Shown piece after piece: positions 47,901-59,959 of a stretch of DNA of 64,000 bases. The notes under the pieces were generated by a model, which worked only from the letters and a program-made list of their open reading frames with translations, was not told the DNA's origin and ran no database searches. The first letter of the stretch is position 1. Each line of letters starts with the position of its first letter. The position numbers were made by a program, and so were the translations under genes. Source of the stretch: Actinostola sp. cb2023 (taxonomy: Eukaryota; Cnidaria; Anthozoa; Actiniaria; Actinostolidae); contig JAUJYZ010001429.1 of the NCBI GenBank assembly GCA_033675265.1, positions 287,313 through 351,312 of the forward strand, read 5' to 3'.

Positions 47901-50900
47901 GCAGTCATATTGCCAGAAATATTATGTGCAATGTTACACCATGTGTCTGTTGCTGGGGATAACCTAGCATTCCACCCAAGGGGAACAATATTCCTACTGG
48001 TTTATTGGTACTACAGAAACTGGAGTTAAGCACCTGCACCCATATGGGCCACCTTAGCTCTATTGCAAACTCTCTCTCCTATTTAAAACCTTGATGAGCC
48101 CCCTGACACTACCAGTGCACAACATGATTGCATTGTCCATACCTTAGCTTCTCCCCACTCTTTGAAAGATGCTGTAGCAGTGCAAGGTTCTACTACAATA
48201 AGACCTAGAATCTTTTCCTTCCACTTACTTGACAACTAACATGACAAATATAAGACTTATGAGAATGGATCATACTCTTTTCTAGGGAACACGTGCATTA
48301 ATAATACACACAAGACTTGATTATCATAAGTTTATGTACCCACCGCCAATCGGCACAGTATATTGGAACCTGCACCAGCTCCAAAGCAGACAATGTCAGC
48401 CAATCTGATAATTACAATTCATTGGAGAATAGTTATCAGTTATGATATGAGAATAATATTATTACTATGATGATGATAAATTATTAAGAGGTGTCTGCCT
48501 AGAGAGAGTCGACTGTACATTCTTCTAGACTTACGCAAAATGGTCTATCACATTGCCAACCATATCTGAAAGGGCTCTCATGCTTGGATACTGGTAGCTG
48601 AAAGTAATCAGTAACAACAATTAATTGGAGGGTAAAAGAACACATAATAGTTATATACTGATAAACATATGTTAGTAATGTAATGCCATTCTTGCATTTC
48701 ACAATGTCTCAATGCATTTTACATATCTCAAGTTTTCTTGGACCACATTAACATGAGCCGCAGCCAAGAAAAGTTCCCAAAACAGCAGGGTTTCCGGTTG
48801 CTATGCCTGACGTCATAATCTCATTTCGATGTGGGGATATGTCAACAGTAGCTTGGAAATTAACGATTGTATGTCAGTATGTGCGTTTCTTATATGGACA
48901 GTTCAAGGAGTAGCACGCGTCAAAGCATTTATTTTGGCACAAAATTATAAATACGATTCCTTCAATCTAAACCTCAAGCCTCTTTTGATGTTGCTTCGTC
49001 AACGAAGACTGCAGTAGACTGGCTCTACATTATGGACAAACAACTAAACAGACTACTGTGACTCAGATAAGCATTTTTTGCAATTAATTTCTCTAGTTGG
49101 TATACATCCAGTGAGAAGTCCTGGTGCTTTATTTGCCTGAGCGCTTCGGAGAAATAGTCGAGTGATGTATGTGGTAATATATTTCTCTAGTTGGAACATC
49201 CAGCGAGAAGACCTGGCGATTTTTTTTTTGCCTGAGCACTTCGGAGAAATAGTCGAGTGATGTATGTGGTAATATATTTCTCTAGTTGGTACATCCAGCG
49301 AGAAGTCCTGGCGATTTATTTGCCTGAGCGCTTCGGAGAAATAGTCGAGTGATGTATGTGGTAATATATTTATCTAGTTAGTACATCCAGCGAGAAGACC
49401 TGGCGATTTTTTTGCCTGAGCACTTCGGAGAAATAGTCGAGTGATGTATGTGGTAATATATTTCTCTAGTTGGTACATCCAGCGAGAAGTCCTGGCGATT
49501 TATTTGCCTGAGCGCTTCGGAGAAATAGTCGAGTGATGTATGTGGTAATATATTTATTTATCTAGTTAGTACACCAGCAAGTCCTGGCGCTTCAGTTATG
49601 TGCCTGAGCACTTCGGAGAAATAGTCGAGTGATGTATGTGGTAATATATTTCTCTAGTTGGTACATCCAGCGAGAAGTCCTGGCGATTTATTTGCCTGAG
49701 CGCTTCGGAGAAATAGTCGAGTGATGTATGTGGTAATAGCATCTGTGGGGGGTTCTTTGGTAACTAAGTGACTGCGGCTCGTTATGATTTATTGTTTGAA
49801 CTAGTCACTGAGGGTGATCACAGCTGGGGTTTATTTTGCTTAAATCCAAACAATCACTCATGTAATCTACCGGTATTCATGAGTAATGACATTAGCATAA
49901 TATAGAAGGACAATATACACTATTTAAAACAAAAAATAATATTTAATCAAGACCCGAAATCATTATTAACTCTGAAGAGGATTGATGTGTATTGAGTAAA
50001 ATATTTAGTAGATTTATGCTTTTGTTTGCAAGTTTGAAGATTAATCATTGTTGAAAAAGTATTTATATACATGTATAATAAATATGCATATTTTGTATAG
50101 ATGTCCTATCACATGTTTTGTACTATTATTTTAAATCGCTATGCCATACTCCTTACAAGAGTAAAATGTTATGAAATGTAAATGCTGTACGTATGTAAAT
50201 ATATATAATATGATAAATGTGGTTTGGTTTGGTTAACCTCATTCCACATTTATCATATTATAAGTAAAATGTTAGTTACAGTGTAAGTTTTGATGTCCTT
50301 CTACCAAAAATGAACACAAATGAAAAGTACATGTTAATCCTACACTATTTATGATACACAATAGTTCAATAGTGATAGCAAATAATGCATTCAGATTTCA
50401 ATCCTAATTATATTCTACATTCTACAACAATAACATACACAATGTAGGTTGTGGATTACCAGTAAACTCAGAACACTTCAATATGCAAGATTCTTGAAAG
50501 GGTACAAATGTACTTCCAACTAATTACTAAGTACAAATGTACTTCCAACTAATAACTACATTATTATTATTAATTAAAGTTGATATCACTGTATAAATTA
50601 ATTATACTGATAATACTGTATAAATTATACTTACTCATTAGAAAGATTTTCTGCTCCAGATTCCTAGAAAGAAAGAGATTCGGTTACACAAAATAATATG
50701 AATCAGAATAATGCTTACATTGTTTATGGATGGCATTCACAATATCTAATACATAAACATGAAGGATTTCAATGAATTGCTGTATCTTCAATTTCAATGC
50801 CTAGTAGCAGAGAGCTAAAAATACAGTGAGAAGACGTGCAAGGTTAATGCTACATGTACAATCCTACCTGGCCTGGAGCATCAATGTGATAGATAACAAA

Positions 50901-52732
50901 TCGTTCATGGAGGCACTTGATGTCTTCATATTCAAAAAACTTCTCAAAACAGGTCTTATCTGATAGAGGAATAAAAATAAATAGTTCAAAATTCTATAAC
51001 CACACAATTTTTCAAATATTTACTGTAGTGTAAACATGGTTAGCTGGGAATTTGTAACTCCCCCCCCCGCCCTGCTAGTGGGGGCAGTTGTCCCCCCTGC
51101 CCCTGTGCTGTGTACGACCCTGCATATTACAAGTGAGTGTCCACTGTAATGAGACTCACAATAACTACATTATAAATTATCAAAAAGTTATTAAAATTTT
51201 ATAGAAATTCAAATATTAATAGTAGATTGAGAATAAAAAATTTGAATAATAACTCAAGTATTGACCGAAATATCACAACAGATATAATTATAAAGTAAGT
51301 AGTTTCAAGAGAGGAGTCAGGTTTTTGTAAAAAGATATTTAGCGATCGCCTTAATTGGTAATCATTGGAATTACATTTTTTACACGGTCTTTTAGTCTCC
51401 ACGGGCCGCAACGGGCATAACAATAACACAGATTTGCATCGAAGACAATTCTGGAGAAAGTCTGAAAGACTTTTGTATCACATTAAAAATATTAGCAACG
51501 AGTTCTGAGGTTTCCATAATACAATTCACGTGCTGTGCATTGCAACTGTTGAAATCTATCTCATTTCAAACATGCGCTAAATGCCTCAAAAACTCTCTAA
51601 AAAGCATGTAATCCATGAAATAATATAATATCTGAAAGTCGGACTACAGTTTTATCTATATAACAACTATAATTCTCTAAAAAATCTGCTAAGATTTCGA
51701 CAGCGTAACGAAAAAAACGAGGGTCAGGAGTCACCAGTGTCGTACAATGTTGTCGGTTTCATGTTGTCATAAACCTTTTCAAGGCTATTTATGCATTTTT
51801 AATTTCATGCAGATTTCTTCGGGAGTTTCGATACCACTCGGGAAAGTCAGCTGCTTGCAAATACAGACAATGCAATCGGGACTGATGTAGTTCAGAATTT
51901 AACTCATGAAAGATAAAAGCACCAAGAGATGCAAGCTTAAATTACGGTGAACGCCCACCGTCTTCAAAATCCAAGAATTTCCCGACACGTGTTGGTTCAA
52001 GTAAAAGAGGCAGCGTCAGTTTACAAGGGACGCACCAAGGGTTAGAGTTTTCACTCTGTGAGGACACAAGGAACGTGTTAAATCAAAACATAACTTTACA
52101 ATTCTAATGCATAGTTAATACTTCCAGGTGACTATGACTTCTCCATAATTTACACGTCCATAAAATCGCTAATCGTATAAATGGGAATGACGAGCAACTT
52201 CGTCACATGGTCTGCAAGATGGACAGTCGGTCCGGGAAGTCAACATCATGACTGGCAAACCAGATAAACGCATTCAGAAAGATCGTAGCTTACGATTCAT
52301 TCCTATGTCATGGAAAGTTAACATAACATCCTTCTTTTTGGCATTTTCCTTATCTTCCGATTTCTGCTCCTCGCCCTAAAACGATAACAAAAATATTGCA
52401 CCATCGGTGAAGATCTGCTGCGAGTACGAGCTTGGTGCAAGGATGAGGCATGATCCAACTTCAACATTGAACCTGTCCCAGTAATCCTTCACCTTGACAC
52501 ACAATTTCCGAACATTACATAACTTCAGGTGAAAGACAATCGATAATGAAAAGAAGGTGGCTTACCACGATGTATACAGTTAAATCTCCGACCTTTTCAA
52601 CCTGCAAAAGGAGGATGAAACAAGACAACCTCGTCGATGAGCAGTTTAGCAAACTTGTAAACTATGCATACGCGATGGCGCAATCCTTCTACTTTAACTT
52701 ACCCTTTCGGATTTTGGACTTTCTTCAGACAT
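44938..52732 (-). CDS. NDRG: NDRG family protein, complete
   Basis: Fifteen exons in consistent phase: 52732-52703, 52601-52566, 52375-52294, 50959-50868, 50663-50635, 48597-48535, 48404-48344, 48223-48143, 47501-47424, 47304-47201, 46825-46772, 46595-46538, 45742-45653, 45572-45521 and 45020-44938 (stop TAA). Total 993 bases, 330 residues. NDRG landmarks in order: VMLTFHDIGMNHKTCF, FVIYHIDAPGQ, YQYPSM, CFGAGAGSNILCRLA (where a hydrolase would have its nucleophile), GLIVVEPCTA, MVVTGEH, PDCGA and LLLFIQGLGL. The alpha/beta-hydrolase fold lacks the usual catalytic triad, as in the family. The tail PTLRTRSMSRTSSVGSTGRS then SASMSDD is short and Ser/Arg-rich, with an R-x-R-x-x-S kinase motif. 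It is shorter than vertebrate NDRGs (about 340-395). The gene is convergent with the aminopeptidase. Confidence 0.92.
45827..46105. mobile_element. MITE in NDRG intron 12 (first of two abutting)
   Basis: The left end TATATAGCTAATTGCATAAT then CGTTGTC is mirrored on the right by GACAACGATTATGCAATTAG then CTATATA. TTGAAAATCAT near the left arm matches ATGATTTCCAA near the right arm. Confidence 0.75.
46127..46352. mobile_element. MITE in NDRG intron 12 (second)
   Basis: The left end CACCTATTTCAAAAAACGTT then GGCATCTGAAATCTG is mirrored by CAGATTTCAGATGCCAACGT then TTTTTTGAAATAGGT. A fragment of the same end (CACCTATTTCAATAAACGTT) is at 26,763. It lies about 20 bp from the previous MITE. Confidence 0.75.
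49085..49738. repeat. 92-bp minisatellite in NDRG intron 5
   Basis: About seven units of roughly 92 bp: ATTTCTCTAGTTGGTACATC, then CAGCGAGAAGTCCTGGCG, TTTGCCTGAGCGCTTCGGAG and AAATAGTCGAGTGATGTATG. Units differ in GCGCTTC versus GCACTTC and in a T run. Each contains AAGTCCTGG and TCGAG motifs, but no frame stays open across units. Confidence 0.92.
50209..50261. repeat. Short palindrome in NDRG intron 5
   Basis: AATATGATAAATGTGG faces CCACATTTATCATATT around a TTTGGTTTGG spacer. Confidence 0.7.
50969..52290. other. NDRG intron 3, 1.3 kb
   Basis: No separate gene recognised. A fragment at 51,062-51,120 (GTGGGGGCAGTTGTCCCCCC, CTGTGTACGACCCTGC) resembles the element edge near 4950. The rest is unique-looking sequence. 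Confidence 0.5.
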
Positions 52733-53065
52733 CTTGATGAAGAGTTTCTACCAGCCAATGCTCTGGAAATTGCTGTTAAAAATTGCTCAACAATGTCCTT
52801 GTTCTCGTTGTTGAGTCGGGTTGAGTCAGGCCCCCAAGCTAGCAAACACACTTGTGTTACTTGGTCTTTTCAAAATATTGTGGTCACGTGATCATTCAAA
52901 AGCAAATTCAGCCAATCACAATGCTCGATGGAGCAATTAGCCAATTGGAAGCCAAGTTGGAAAATCTCTAATCCCTCCACCTTCCACCTCCCCTTCTCAA
53001 ATATTCAAAAGGCATTGTTTATATCCGATGTCCAGATTATCATCCGTGAGTATCTGAAAGTAATT

Positions 53066-53381
53066 GCCCTATACCACTATGACGTCAAATCAAAACAATC
53101 TATTGTTTAAACGCTAAGGATCATGGTCGCAAGAGGGGGACAAAACAGCAACAACACAAAGGATTTCCCAAATAAATGTATTTTACAGACGGTCTGAAAG
53201 CGATAAAAGTCACCAAACACAGTAAATATTGTGGGAAAAGCATCGATGAACATAATATCAGGAAACTAGCCAATTTGAAATCAAGCGAACCTCAGCAGAG
53301 CAGATTTAGTTCAAATTTCTATTGTTCTTCACGATTCTGTCCCCCTCATAAATAAGCCGTTACGTCATAATGGTATAGGGC
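53066..53381. mobile_element. 317-bp-type MITE, copy B
   Basis: Same element as 23,632-23,948 in reverse orientation: GCCCTATACCACTATGACGT at the left, GACGT-less right end CGTCATAATGGTATAGGGC. AATT stands on the left; on the right only AACT separates it from copy C. It lies about 330 bp upstream of the NDRG start codon. Confidence 0.88.
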
Positions 53382-53385
53382 AACT

Positions 53386-53702
53386 GCCCTATACCACTAT
53401 GACGTCAAATCAAAACAATCTATTGTTTAAACGCTAAGGATCATGGTCGCTAGAGGGGGACAAAACAGCAACAACACAAAGGATTTCGCATATAAATGTA
53501 TTTTACAGACAGTCTGAAAGCGATAAAAGTCACCAAACACAGTAAATATTGTGGGAAAAGCATCGATGAACATAATATCTGGAAACTAGCCAATTTGAAA
53601 TCTAGCGAACCTCAGCAGAGCAGATTTAGTTTCAAATTTCTATTGTTCTTCACGATTCTGTCCCCCTCATAAATAAGCCGTTACGTCATAGTGGTATAGG
53701 GC
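53386..53702. mobile_element. 317-bp MITE, copy C, in tandem with copy B
   Basis: Identical orientation to copy B, starting 4 bp after it, and followed by AATT. The flanks CTGAAAGT appear on both outer sides of the pair. The four-base spacers at left, middle and right (AATT, AACT, AATT) suggest a copy inserted in, or duplicated with, the target site. Confidence 0.88.
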
Positions 53703-53848
53703 AATTCTGAAAGTGAAAATAAGTGGGGAAAAAACAACAACGAGAAAACCAAGACTGACAGTGTAGGAATCCTGGCCTGTCATATTTCCAATTTTTAAAC
53801 TGATCATTCAGGAAAGCACTTTTTGAGTCAATGTGTTGCGCTCGCTAA

Positions 53849-54523
53849 TGCATGTATCAGCGGCTTCCCCGTGGGGTCGACCCCCGAAGCACCCACGGGA
53901 ACCCAGGGGGATTTGTAGAGATTTTCAGAAAATTATTGCCCGAGGGTATGGGGGAAAACATCACTTTTGTTTAAGGAGTTCGAACCCAGGGGCCAGACCC
54001 TGGGGATTTGTAACTTGAGGTCAGCGGGTTTATACGTTCTCGATGATTCCCAGATGTTCTTTGAAAACGTAGACACGACACTTCGCGCACGAGTTGTTCT
54101 TCGCGACTTGATCTTGTCTCTTTAATATTCCTTAAAACTGCAAGTGTCATGCATGTTTTCAACGCGTGGAATTTAGATAGAACCCAAAGAAAAGCAGCTG
54201 TTATTGCTAATCAATTCATTGGAAGAATTTATCAACAAAGGTACCATGGTCCATGTGTGAAGATCAGTAAAAAGAAGGCAGCAAAATTGGACAAATTTAT
54301 ATGCTATAATTGCAAGGATTTGAAATAAAGTGTTCCCTTAATTTGTTGTACGTCAAGTTATATCAATGGTCTGGAGTCCTTATTTTTAGTCCCTGGGGGT
54401 GGGGATATGTCAAAAATTTCTGTCCCACACCCAGGGGTATTTGATGAGGTTTGATGGGGCATTTGGACAAATCCCCCAGGGTCCCCGGGGGTCGACCCCT
54501 GGGGGAAGCCGCTGATAGATGCA
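53849..54523. mobile_element. Fold-back element, 675 bp
   Basis: The left end TGCATGTATCAGCGGCTTCC then CCGTGGGGTCGACCCCCG is mirrored by the right end GGGGTCGACCCCTGGGGGAA then GCCGCTGATAGATGCA. CCCAGGGGGATTTG and CAAATCCCCCAGGG lie further inside. Open frames across its GC-rich arms are by-products. Confidence 0.8.
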
Positions 54524-54680
54524 TAATTTCTTGAACTGGCCTGCAGTTGTTTATACAGCTGTTCAAAAAAGACGTTGTTGGCTGAATAGCAATACAGAAA
54601 GGGAACATCGGGAAGCACCGTATTGACCCGAAAATTAATGGGAAATTAATAGTGTACAGTAATCTAGGCGCTGGGTCAGA

Positions 54681-54767
54681 CTGATTCCATAAGTCGCTGT
54701 TTTCGCTCTTTTACCCTGGAAGTCAGAATCGACAAAGAGCGAATAGACCGACTTATGGAATCAGTCT
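54681..54767. repeat. Palindrome with flanking direct repeat
   Basis: GACTGATTCCATAAGTCG and CGACTTATGGAATCAGTC are inverted. TCTAGGCGCTGGG occurs on both sides, at about 54,662 and 54,766, which could be a long target duplication. Confidence 0.65.
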
Positions 54768-55230
54768 AGGCGCTGGGCAGTGATACAGATTGGGATCGGC
54801 TGGTAAAAAAAATTAGAAATTTAAAAATATATATAACCTATTAAATAAAATATATTATTAGCCTTGCATTACTTTCTGCGAGACAAATATTTATAAAATA
54901 ACTGTGATATATAAACGCGCGCTCTGATTGGCCAAAGGATGCGTATTGCGCGTGCTTTATGAGAGCACACAGCACGCGCGCGCAGATATTCAAACATTTT
55001 TGTTACGAACAAAATTGAAAACTTGCCTTACATTCATAATTGTATTTTATAAAAGAAACAGAAAACTTGTCCGCTGTGCTATGTGCAGATTTATAGCACT
55101 TGGGGACTGATCAGAACACTCGAGAAGTGTTGAGAAGCACTCCGCTACGCGTCGAGGCCTGGGTTTGACCTTGTTTGACCTTGAGGACAGAATTGCTTGA
55201 CTATGGAAATACATTTTCAAGTTATATTTA

Positions 55231-55993
55231 TTCGGGCACTTCCGAAGGAAGCCCGAGTTATAAAATGCGTTTTTCGGTAGTCGTCGTCGTCGTAGTCCGG
55301 TCAAAGAATGACGAAAGTATGCGACGTATTTAATCGTATCGAGTTTCAAGATTACTCAGCAGATAAGAAAAAAACAAACGACACACAGGACTCAAGTAGA
55401 TTTGAATCTCAGTTTTGAAAGCAGCTGTAGATCTTCAAGCTATTAAAGGTCAGGATTCTAGTTCATCGTTCAATGACTAGAAGTGGTAGAAGGACTAGAA
55501 GCTCGCTTAAAATATATTTAACAAAAACAAACGTGAGGGCGTTATCAGAACCATCTGACCTATGCAACCTCAAGACGTATCATGTACATACTCACCCGCC
55601 ACATGGTCTCCCTCGTCACTCAACTGTCACTGATTGTCATGACGTCAGAGAAATGATATTGTATTGAAGAAGATGTCCTTGTTTTATTCGACGTTCGAAC
55701 CGTAACTCGAACCCGAACTCGAACTCGATTCCAAACTCGACGTTTCGGGATCTGAAGCTAGAGAGGGGGCCTTTACACGAACTCATCAAAATCAAATCAA
55801 TTGAACTCAAAGTATGCAAAAGGTAATCAAATGAACTCAAAGTCAAAGGCAAATCAAATGAACTCGACACATACATGCATATACATAGTCTCCCTCGTCA
55901 CGCAACTGTCAGTCATTGTCAGGTCTCTCCTCACGCAACTGACATTGTCCTTGTCATAAGCCCGAGTGTACGCTCATTGAGCGTCTTGTTTTA
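55231..55993. repeat. Hairpin-ended repeat, short copy 1
   Basis: Starts with the hairpin TTCGGGCACTTCCGAAGGAA then GCCCGAGTTATAAAATG and ends with CGCTCATTGAGCGTCTTGTT. It is 763 bp versus 1.9 kb for the intronic copy at 32.4 kb and shares GATCTTCAAGCTATTAAAGG. Confidence 0.7.
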
Positions 55994-55994
55994 T

Positions 55995-56678
55995 TCCACG
56001 TTTGAAAAATTCAGTACGATTACAGTTGTGTGATCCTTGTTAGAACAGAATTTCCACGCTCAAAACAGGTCAGTGAACGGCATGCAAAAATACAATCGAA
56101 ATCAAAACGTCCTTAGATTTTAGGGATCTATTACAGAAGAAGACGCTCAGTGACGAGGGAGACTATTTCGGTCGGTGACTCATAGATAAAGATCTCCGAT
56201 TCTTCAAGAGTACGCTGTCGTACGTATTTAAACGTATTTGAGGTCACTTGAGGTCACATCTTAAATCTAACAGAAGCAGCTTTTGATTTTTAATCGATAA
56301 TTCCTTTCTGATTTCGAGATAAATCGAACAAGATCTTTCAATGTATAGGCAGAGACAGCAGATTGGTCGAGCTTTGTCACATCGTACCGTAGTCTGAATC
56401 AACTGGATGTTTAAAAGATACGAAGTTCAACTTTCCTCTGCGATAACGAAGAAACCAAAGACGTTATCAGAACCCTCTGACCATGAATATGAACCTCAAC
56501 TGAACGTTCCAAGTACATGCTACGGAAGTACGATTCGGAGATTTTTATCTACGCTCACCGACACATATATACATAGTCTCCCTCGTCACGCAACTGTCAG
56601 TCATTGTCATCTCCCTCCTCACGCAACTGACATTATCCTTTTCATAAGCCCGAGTGTACGCTCATTGAGCGTCTTGTT
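55995..56678. repeat. Hairpin-ended repeat, short copy 2 (head missing)
   Basis: It follows copy 1 directly and ends in the same CGCTCATTGAGCGTCTTGTT. Interior segments such as AATACAATCGAAATCAAAAC and ATTTTAGGGATCT match 33,460-33,500. The hairpin head is absent. Confidence 0.65.
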
Positions 56679-58000
56679 ATATATTTTGTTTGTTTTGACA
56701 TCCTTAAAATTTTGGTTTGCTTTTTGTGGTGGTCACGTGATCTATGACGTCATATTCGAGAAAAACACTAATTCGTGGATCCGCTTTCGAGTTTTGTAAG
56801 TGGCAAACAATTTAATATCAAAATCAATGCTTCTAATAGAGCTGAACAACATGCTGGGTAGAGATCGTGTACTGTCATGTTGGTAAAAGAAATATTAAGG
56901 AAAATTGTTTAAAAATTCAGGTCACGTGACCTGTTTTAGCAAATATATCCTTAAGTGTTAAAGAAAGTCCTATTCTCTATGCAGAATTCGTAGAACTCGG
57001 TGATTGAAGTAAGATAGATACATCAGCTTGTATTTGTAAATAAAACTCGTGAGCGGAGAATAAAACGAATTTTGTATGAATAACTAATGACATGACGTGG
57101 TCACGTGATCACTCTAACCCTTAAAATGAAGTTAAGTATAGTTGTCCTAACGTTTTCTATCATTGTGCCAAGTTTCGTCTATAGTTACCTCTAGTCACCA
57201 CGTTTAAATGTCAAAAAAACTATTTTTTCGTTTTTAAGGTAATGCGATCGTGCAACTTTTTGTCGAACAATGTTTTTTAAACTTGGCACAAATATTGATT
57301 TTGAGTGCTAGAGTAGAAAAATGAAATAAAAAATGGGGGTCACCGAATCCATTGAGAAGATATAATTGTTCAAAGATGGGGCTTGCGGCCATCTTTTCTG
57401 ATCTGGCAAAAATGGATAATGAAATCACAAGCTCTTGCTGTCCATATAGGTCGGTAATAATAAAAGCAATAATTTCAAATGATACATATGTTAACATATA
57501 ATATAATGAAAAACCCGAAATTTGTCATTTTATTGTGTTGAACAATAAGTTTTCAAAGCCAAAAATTCAAAAACAATACATTTTGACCGTCCTTTTACGA
57601 TCCTATTTTTGGACATTTTGGCGATTTCCTTAAAATTTAGCTCGAATTCATTTGTTGATATGTTTTAGCTTTCGTAAATGCCTACTCAGGGCAAAAATAT
57701 CAGGGTAGGTCACCGTGTTAGAATTTTAGATATTCGCCGTTGAATATTAAAATGCATGATCCCGGCCATATTGAAAGAGCTCTACCACAGGAAGCCCAAC
57801 CAATGAAAAGTAGTTCGAAAATCAACACTTCGTAGATTTACTAAAAAAAATAGCTCGAAGACCTGTCTTCATTTTTTGATATTTTCTAGCCCGCGTGCTA
57901 TAAATCTGCACATAGCGCACGCGCGCTTGTTTTCTATTTCTTCGACTATTAGCCTTATTATTCACAGTCAGTCTTGCAGAGAACCCGGCGTAGCTCAATG
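56679..58000. other. Intergenic stretch, no gene recognised
   Basis: AT-rich with GTCACGTGA motifs at 56,734, 56,930 and 57,107. No coding domain seen. The TCTGCACATAGCGCACGCGC stretch at 57,905 resembles the reverse of 55,075-55,090, a small dispersed repeat. Confidence 0.4.
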
Positions 58001-58002
58001 AG

Positions 58003-58331
58003 CTTGTGTCACCTGTCACGTGACTTTTTAAATTTTCACCGAAGACAAACGAAAATACAATAACTGGAAAGAGCATGCTATAGTTAGTAAAAGTGGAAAG
58101 TTTGAAGGGAATTCAGTAAATAGGGCAATCAGTTACAGGCATTCAAACTTGAACTTTTTTATATGAAAATGTATGTTGGAGCCGCAACGCTTGCCCTCCA
58201 AGCGAAAAACCCATACAAATCCTTGTCAAAGCGGGAAACAGTCCTTTGAAATTTTCCACTTTTACTAATTTTAGTATGCTCTTTCAAGTTATGATATTTA
58301 AAAAGTCACGTGACAGGTGACACAAGCCCAT
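58003..58331. repeat. Fold-back element
   Basis: GCTTGTGTCACCTGTCACGT then GACTTTTTAAAT at the left is mirrored by ATTTAAAAAGTCACGTGACA then GGTGACACAAGC at the right. Inner arms include AGTAAAAGTGGAAA and TTTCCACTTTTACT. Confidence 0.8.
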
Positions 58332-58794
58332 TCCACTGCTGCCGCGTTCTACTCCGGCGTTGGCATTGCAAGCATTTTAAAATACAGAACCTTGGGTTAT
58401 ATCCCAACCCAAAACATGGCCTCTCAGTTCTCACGCAGCGCCTCAACTGATATATTACAAATTAGAAGATAGTAAGAAGATAGGTAATTTATTTATTTAT
58501 TTGCGCTCTTCAACGGGTGTAACAAATTGTATTCCCAGGATCCCAGATGTTCCGGATGTATTTTGGTGGTATCCAGTCCTCCCGGTCAAGAGTCCAACAG
58601 GAAAACCAGAAAGTATCTAGAGAAGGAATAAATTATTGTTCCTCTGTAAGACTATAACCCACAGAGGGTTCAACGTTACATGGATACCGGTTGTATATTA
58701 TATTGTTTTGTCGCCAATTGTTTTTGAACCGGTACCAGGTCGAATACATTACTCCATTGGAATCGATCACGATGTTCCGTCGTATTTATACCAG

Positions 58795-59162
58795 TCTCGG
58801 GGGGGGGGGGGGGGGAGGGTTTAGGGGGACTCCCATATATAAAGTGGTTGGGATGCTCGTCGGAAATTTTGAAATTGACCCCTAAAAGGTACCCGAGTCT
58901 TGTCCAGGTGGGCGTGGCAACAAATAATTTTACCCCTAAAAGGTACCAACTCTAAAGTGACAAAAATAACTGTCATTCCGGCTGTCATTATCTTGTCTCG
59001 GGTATCTTATTTACTGACAAACACCCTAAGAGGTACCGGCTTAGTCTCTTTTGGTCTTTTTAGATTTTTGACACCCTAAGTGGTACCAAATCGCGGATCT
59101 GGAACCCTAAAAGGTTCGACGAGCATCCCAACCACTTTATACATGGGAGTCACCCCCGGGAT
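58795..59162. mobile_element. MITE with ATATATAAAGTGGTTGGGATG termini
   Basis: The left arm has GGGGGACTCCCATATATAAA then GTGGTTGGGATGCTCGTCG; the right arm has CGACGAGCATCCCAACCACT then TTATACATGGGAGTCACCCC. The interior has a recurring CCTAAAAGGTACC motif. Related ends occur at 17,874-18,242, 24,430 and 26,013. A run of about 15 G precedes it. Confidence 0.82.
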
Positions 59163-59955
59163 ACCAGTCAAATTTTTCTATAAAAACGTCTACAGCAACA
59201 AATGTTTTTTGATTCTCATTACAAATGAGCTCAAGTTTCTTCCTAACAAAACCAAGTCTGACCGGAGTTATACTTTCTCCCGAACAAAAACGCTCAACAC
59301 TAAATTCGACTCTATCTTTTTATCTAGAATTCACTTTCTAAGTCTTTGTACAACTGCTCGGCGATTCGTATCTACATCTACATTTATTGAGTCGGTAACG
59401 GTCGTTAGACATCATACACGAACTCAGTATAGATTATCTACATCGGCTGTTCTGGAACCAGTCCTCATACTGCGACCAGCTTTGGTTGTAGCACTCTGCA
59501 GAGAAGACGACTACAAGGTGTGGTAGTCCGTGCTAGCTTCTAGACGATTCGGGGTTTTCTGAGTTCGTTCGTCAACCATAGAGCAATGGAAAGGAGAACA
59601 AGTGATCCAGATTGGTGCGTTGCAGCAAGATGAGTGGGGACGTAGTACAACAGTGTACATATACCGAGTGTCACCTTGTATAACAGTACAAATATTGAGT
59701 TAGTACAAGGACTTTATATTGACGATAGTCGGTTTCTGCTTAGGTACGAGTGTAATCGGCGCAGGAAAAGGGAGGGGCAAGGACCACTTCCTCGTTCCTC
59801 TCCTTCCCAACCCCCCTCTTCCCCCTTTCTCTCTCTCTCTCTCTCCCTTTTCCTGCTCCGGCTACACAGGCTAGTACGGGTGGGAACCTTACTGTACCGT
59901 TGTACTGATTACTTTTGGTGTTTTTATTTTTGAATATATAAATTTTGAATCAGTC
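59163..59955. other. Intergenic stretch, no gene recognised
   Basis: A 148-residue frame (59080-59526) starts inside the MITE and has no domain. A pyrimidine-rich (CT)n run lies at 59,805-59,860. The missing 3' exon of COX15 was looked for here and not found. Confidence 0.4.
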
Positions 59956-59959
59956 TTAC

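Noticed and set aside
59080..59526. 148-residue plus-strand frame
   Set aside because: Starts inside a MITE arm, shows no known domain and has no splice context.
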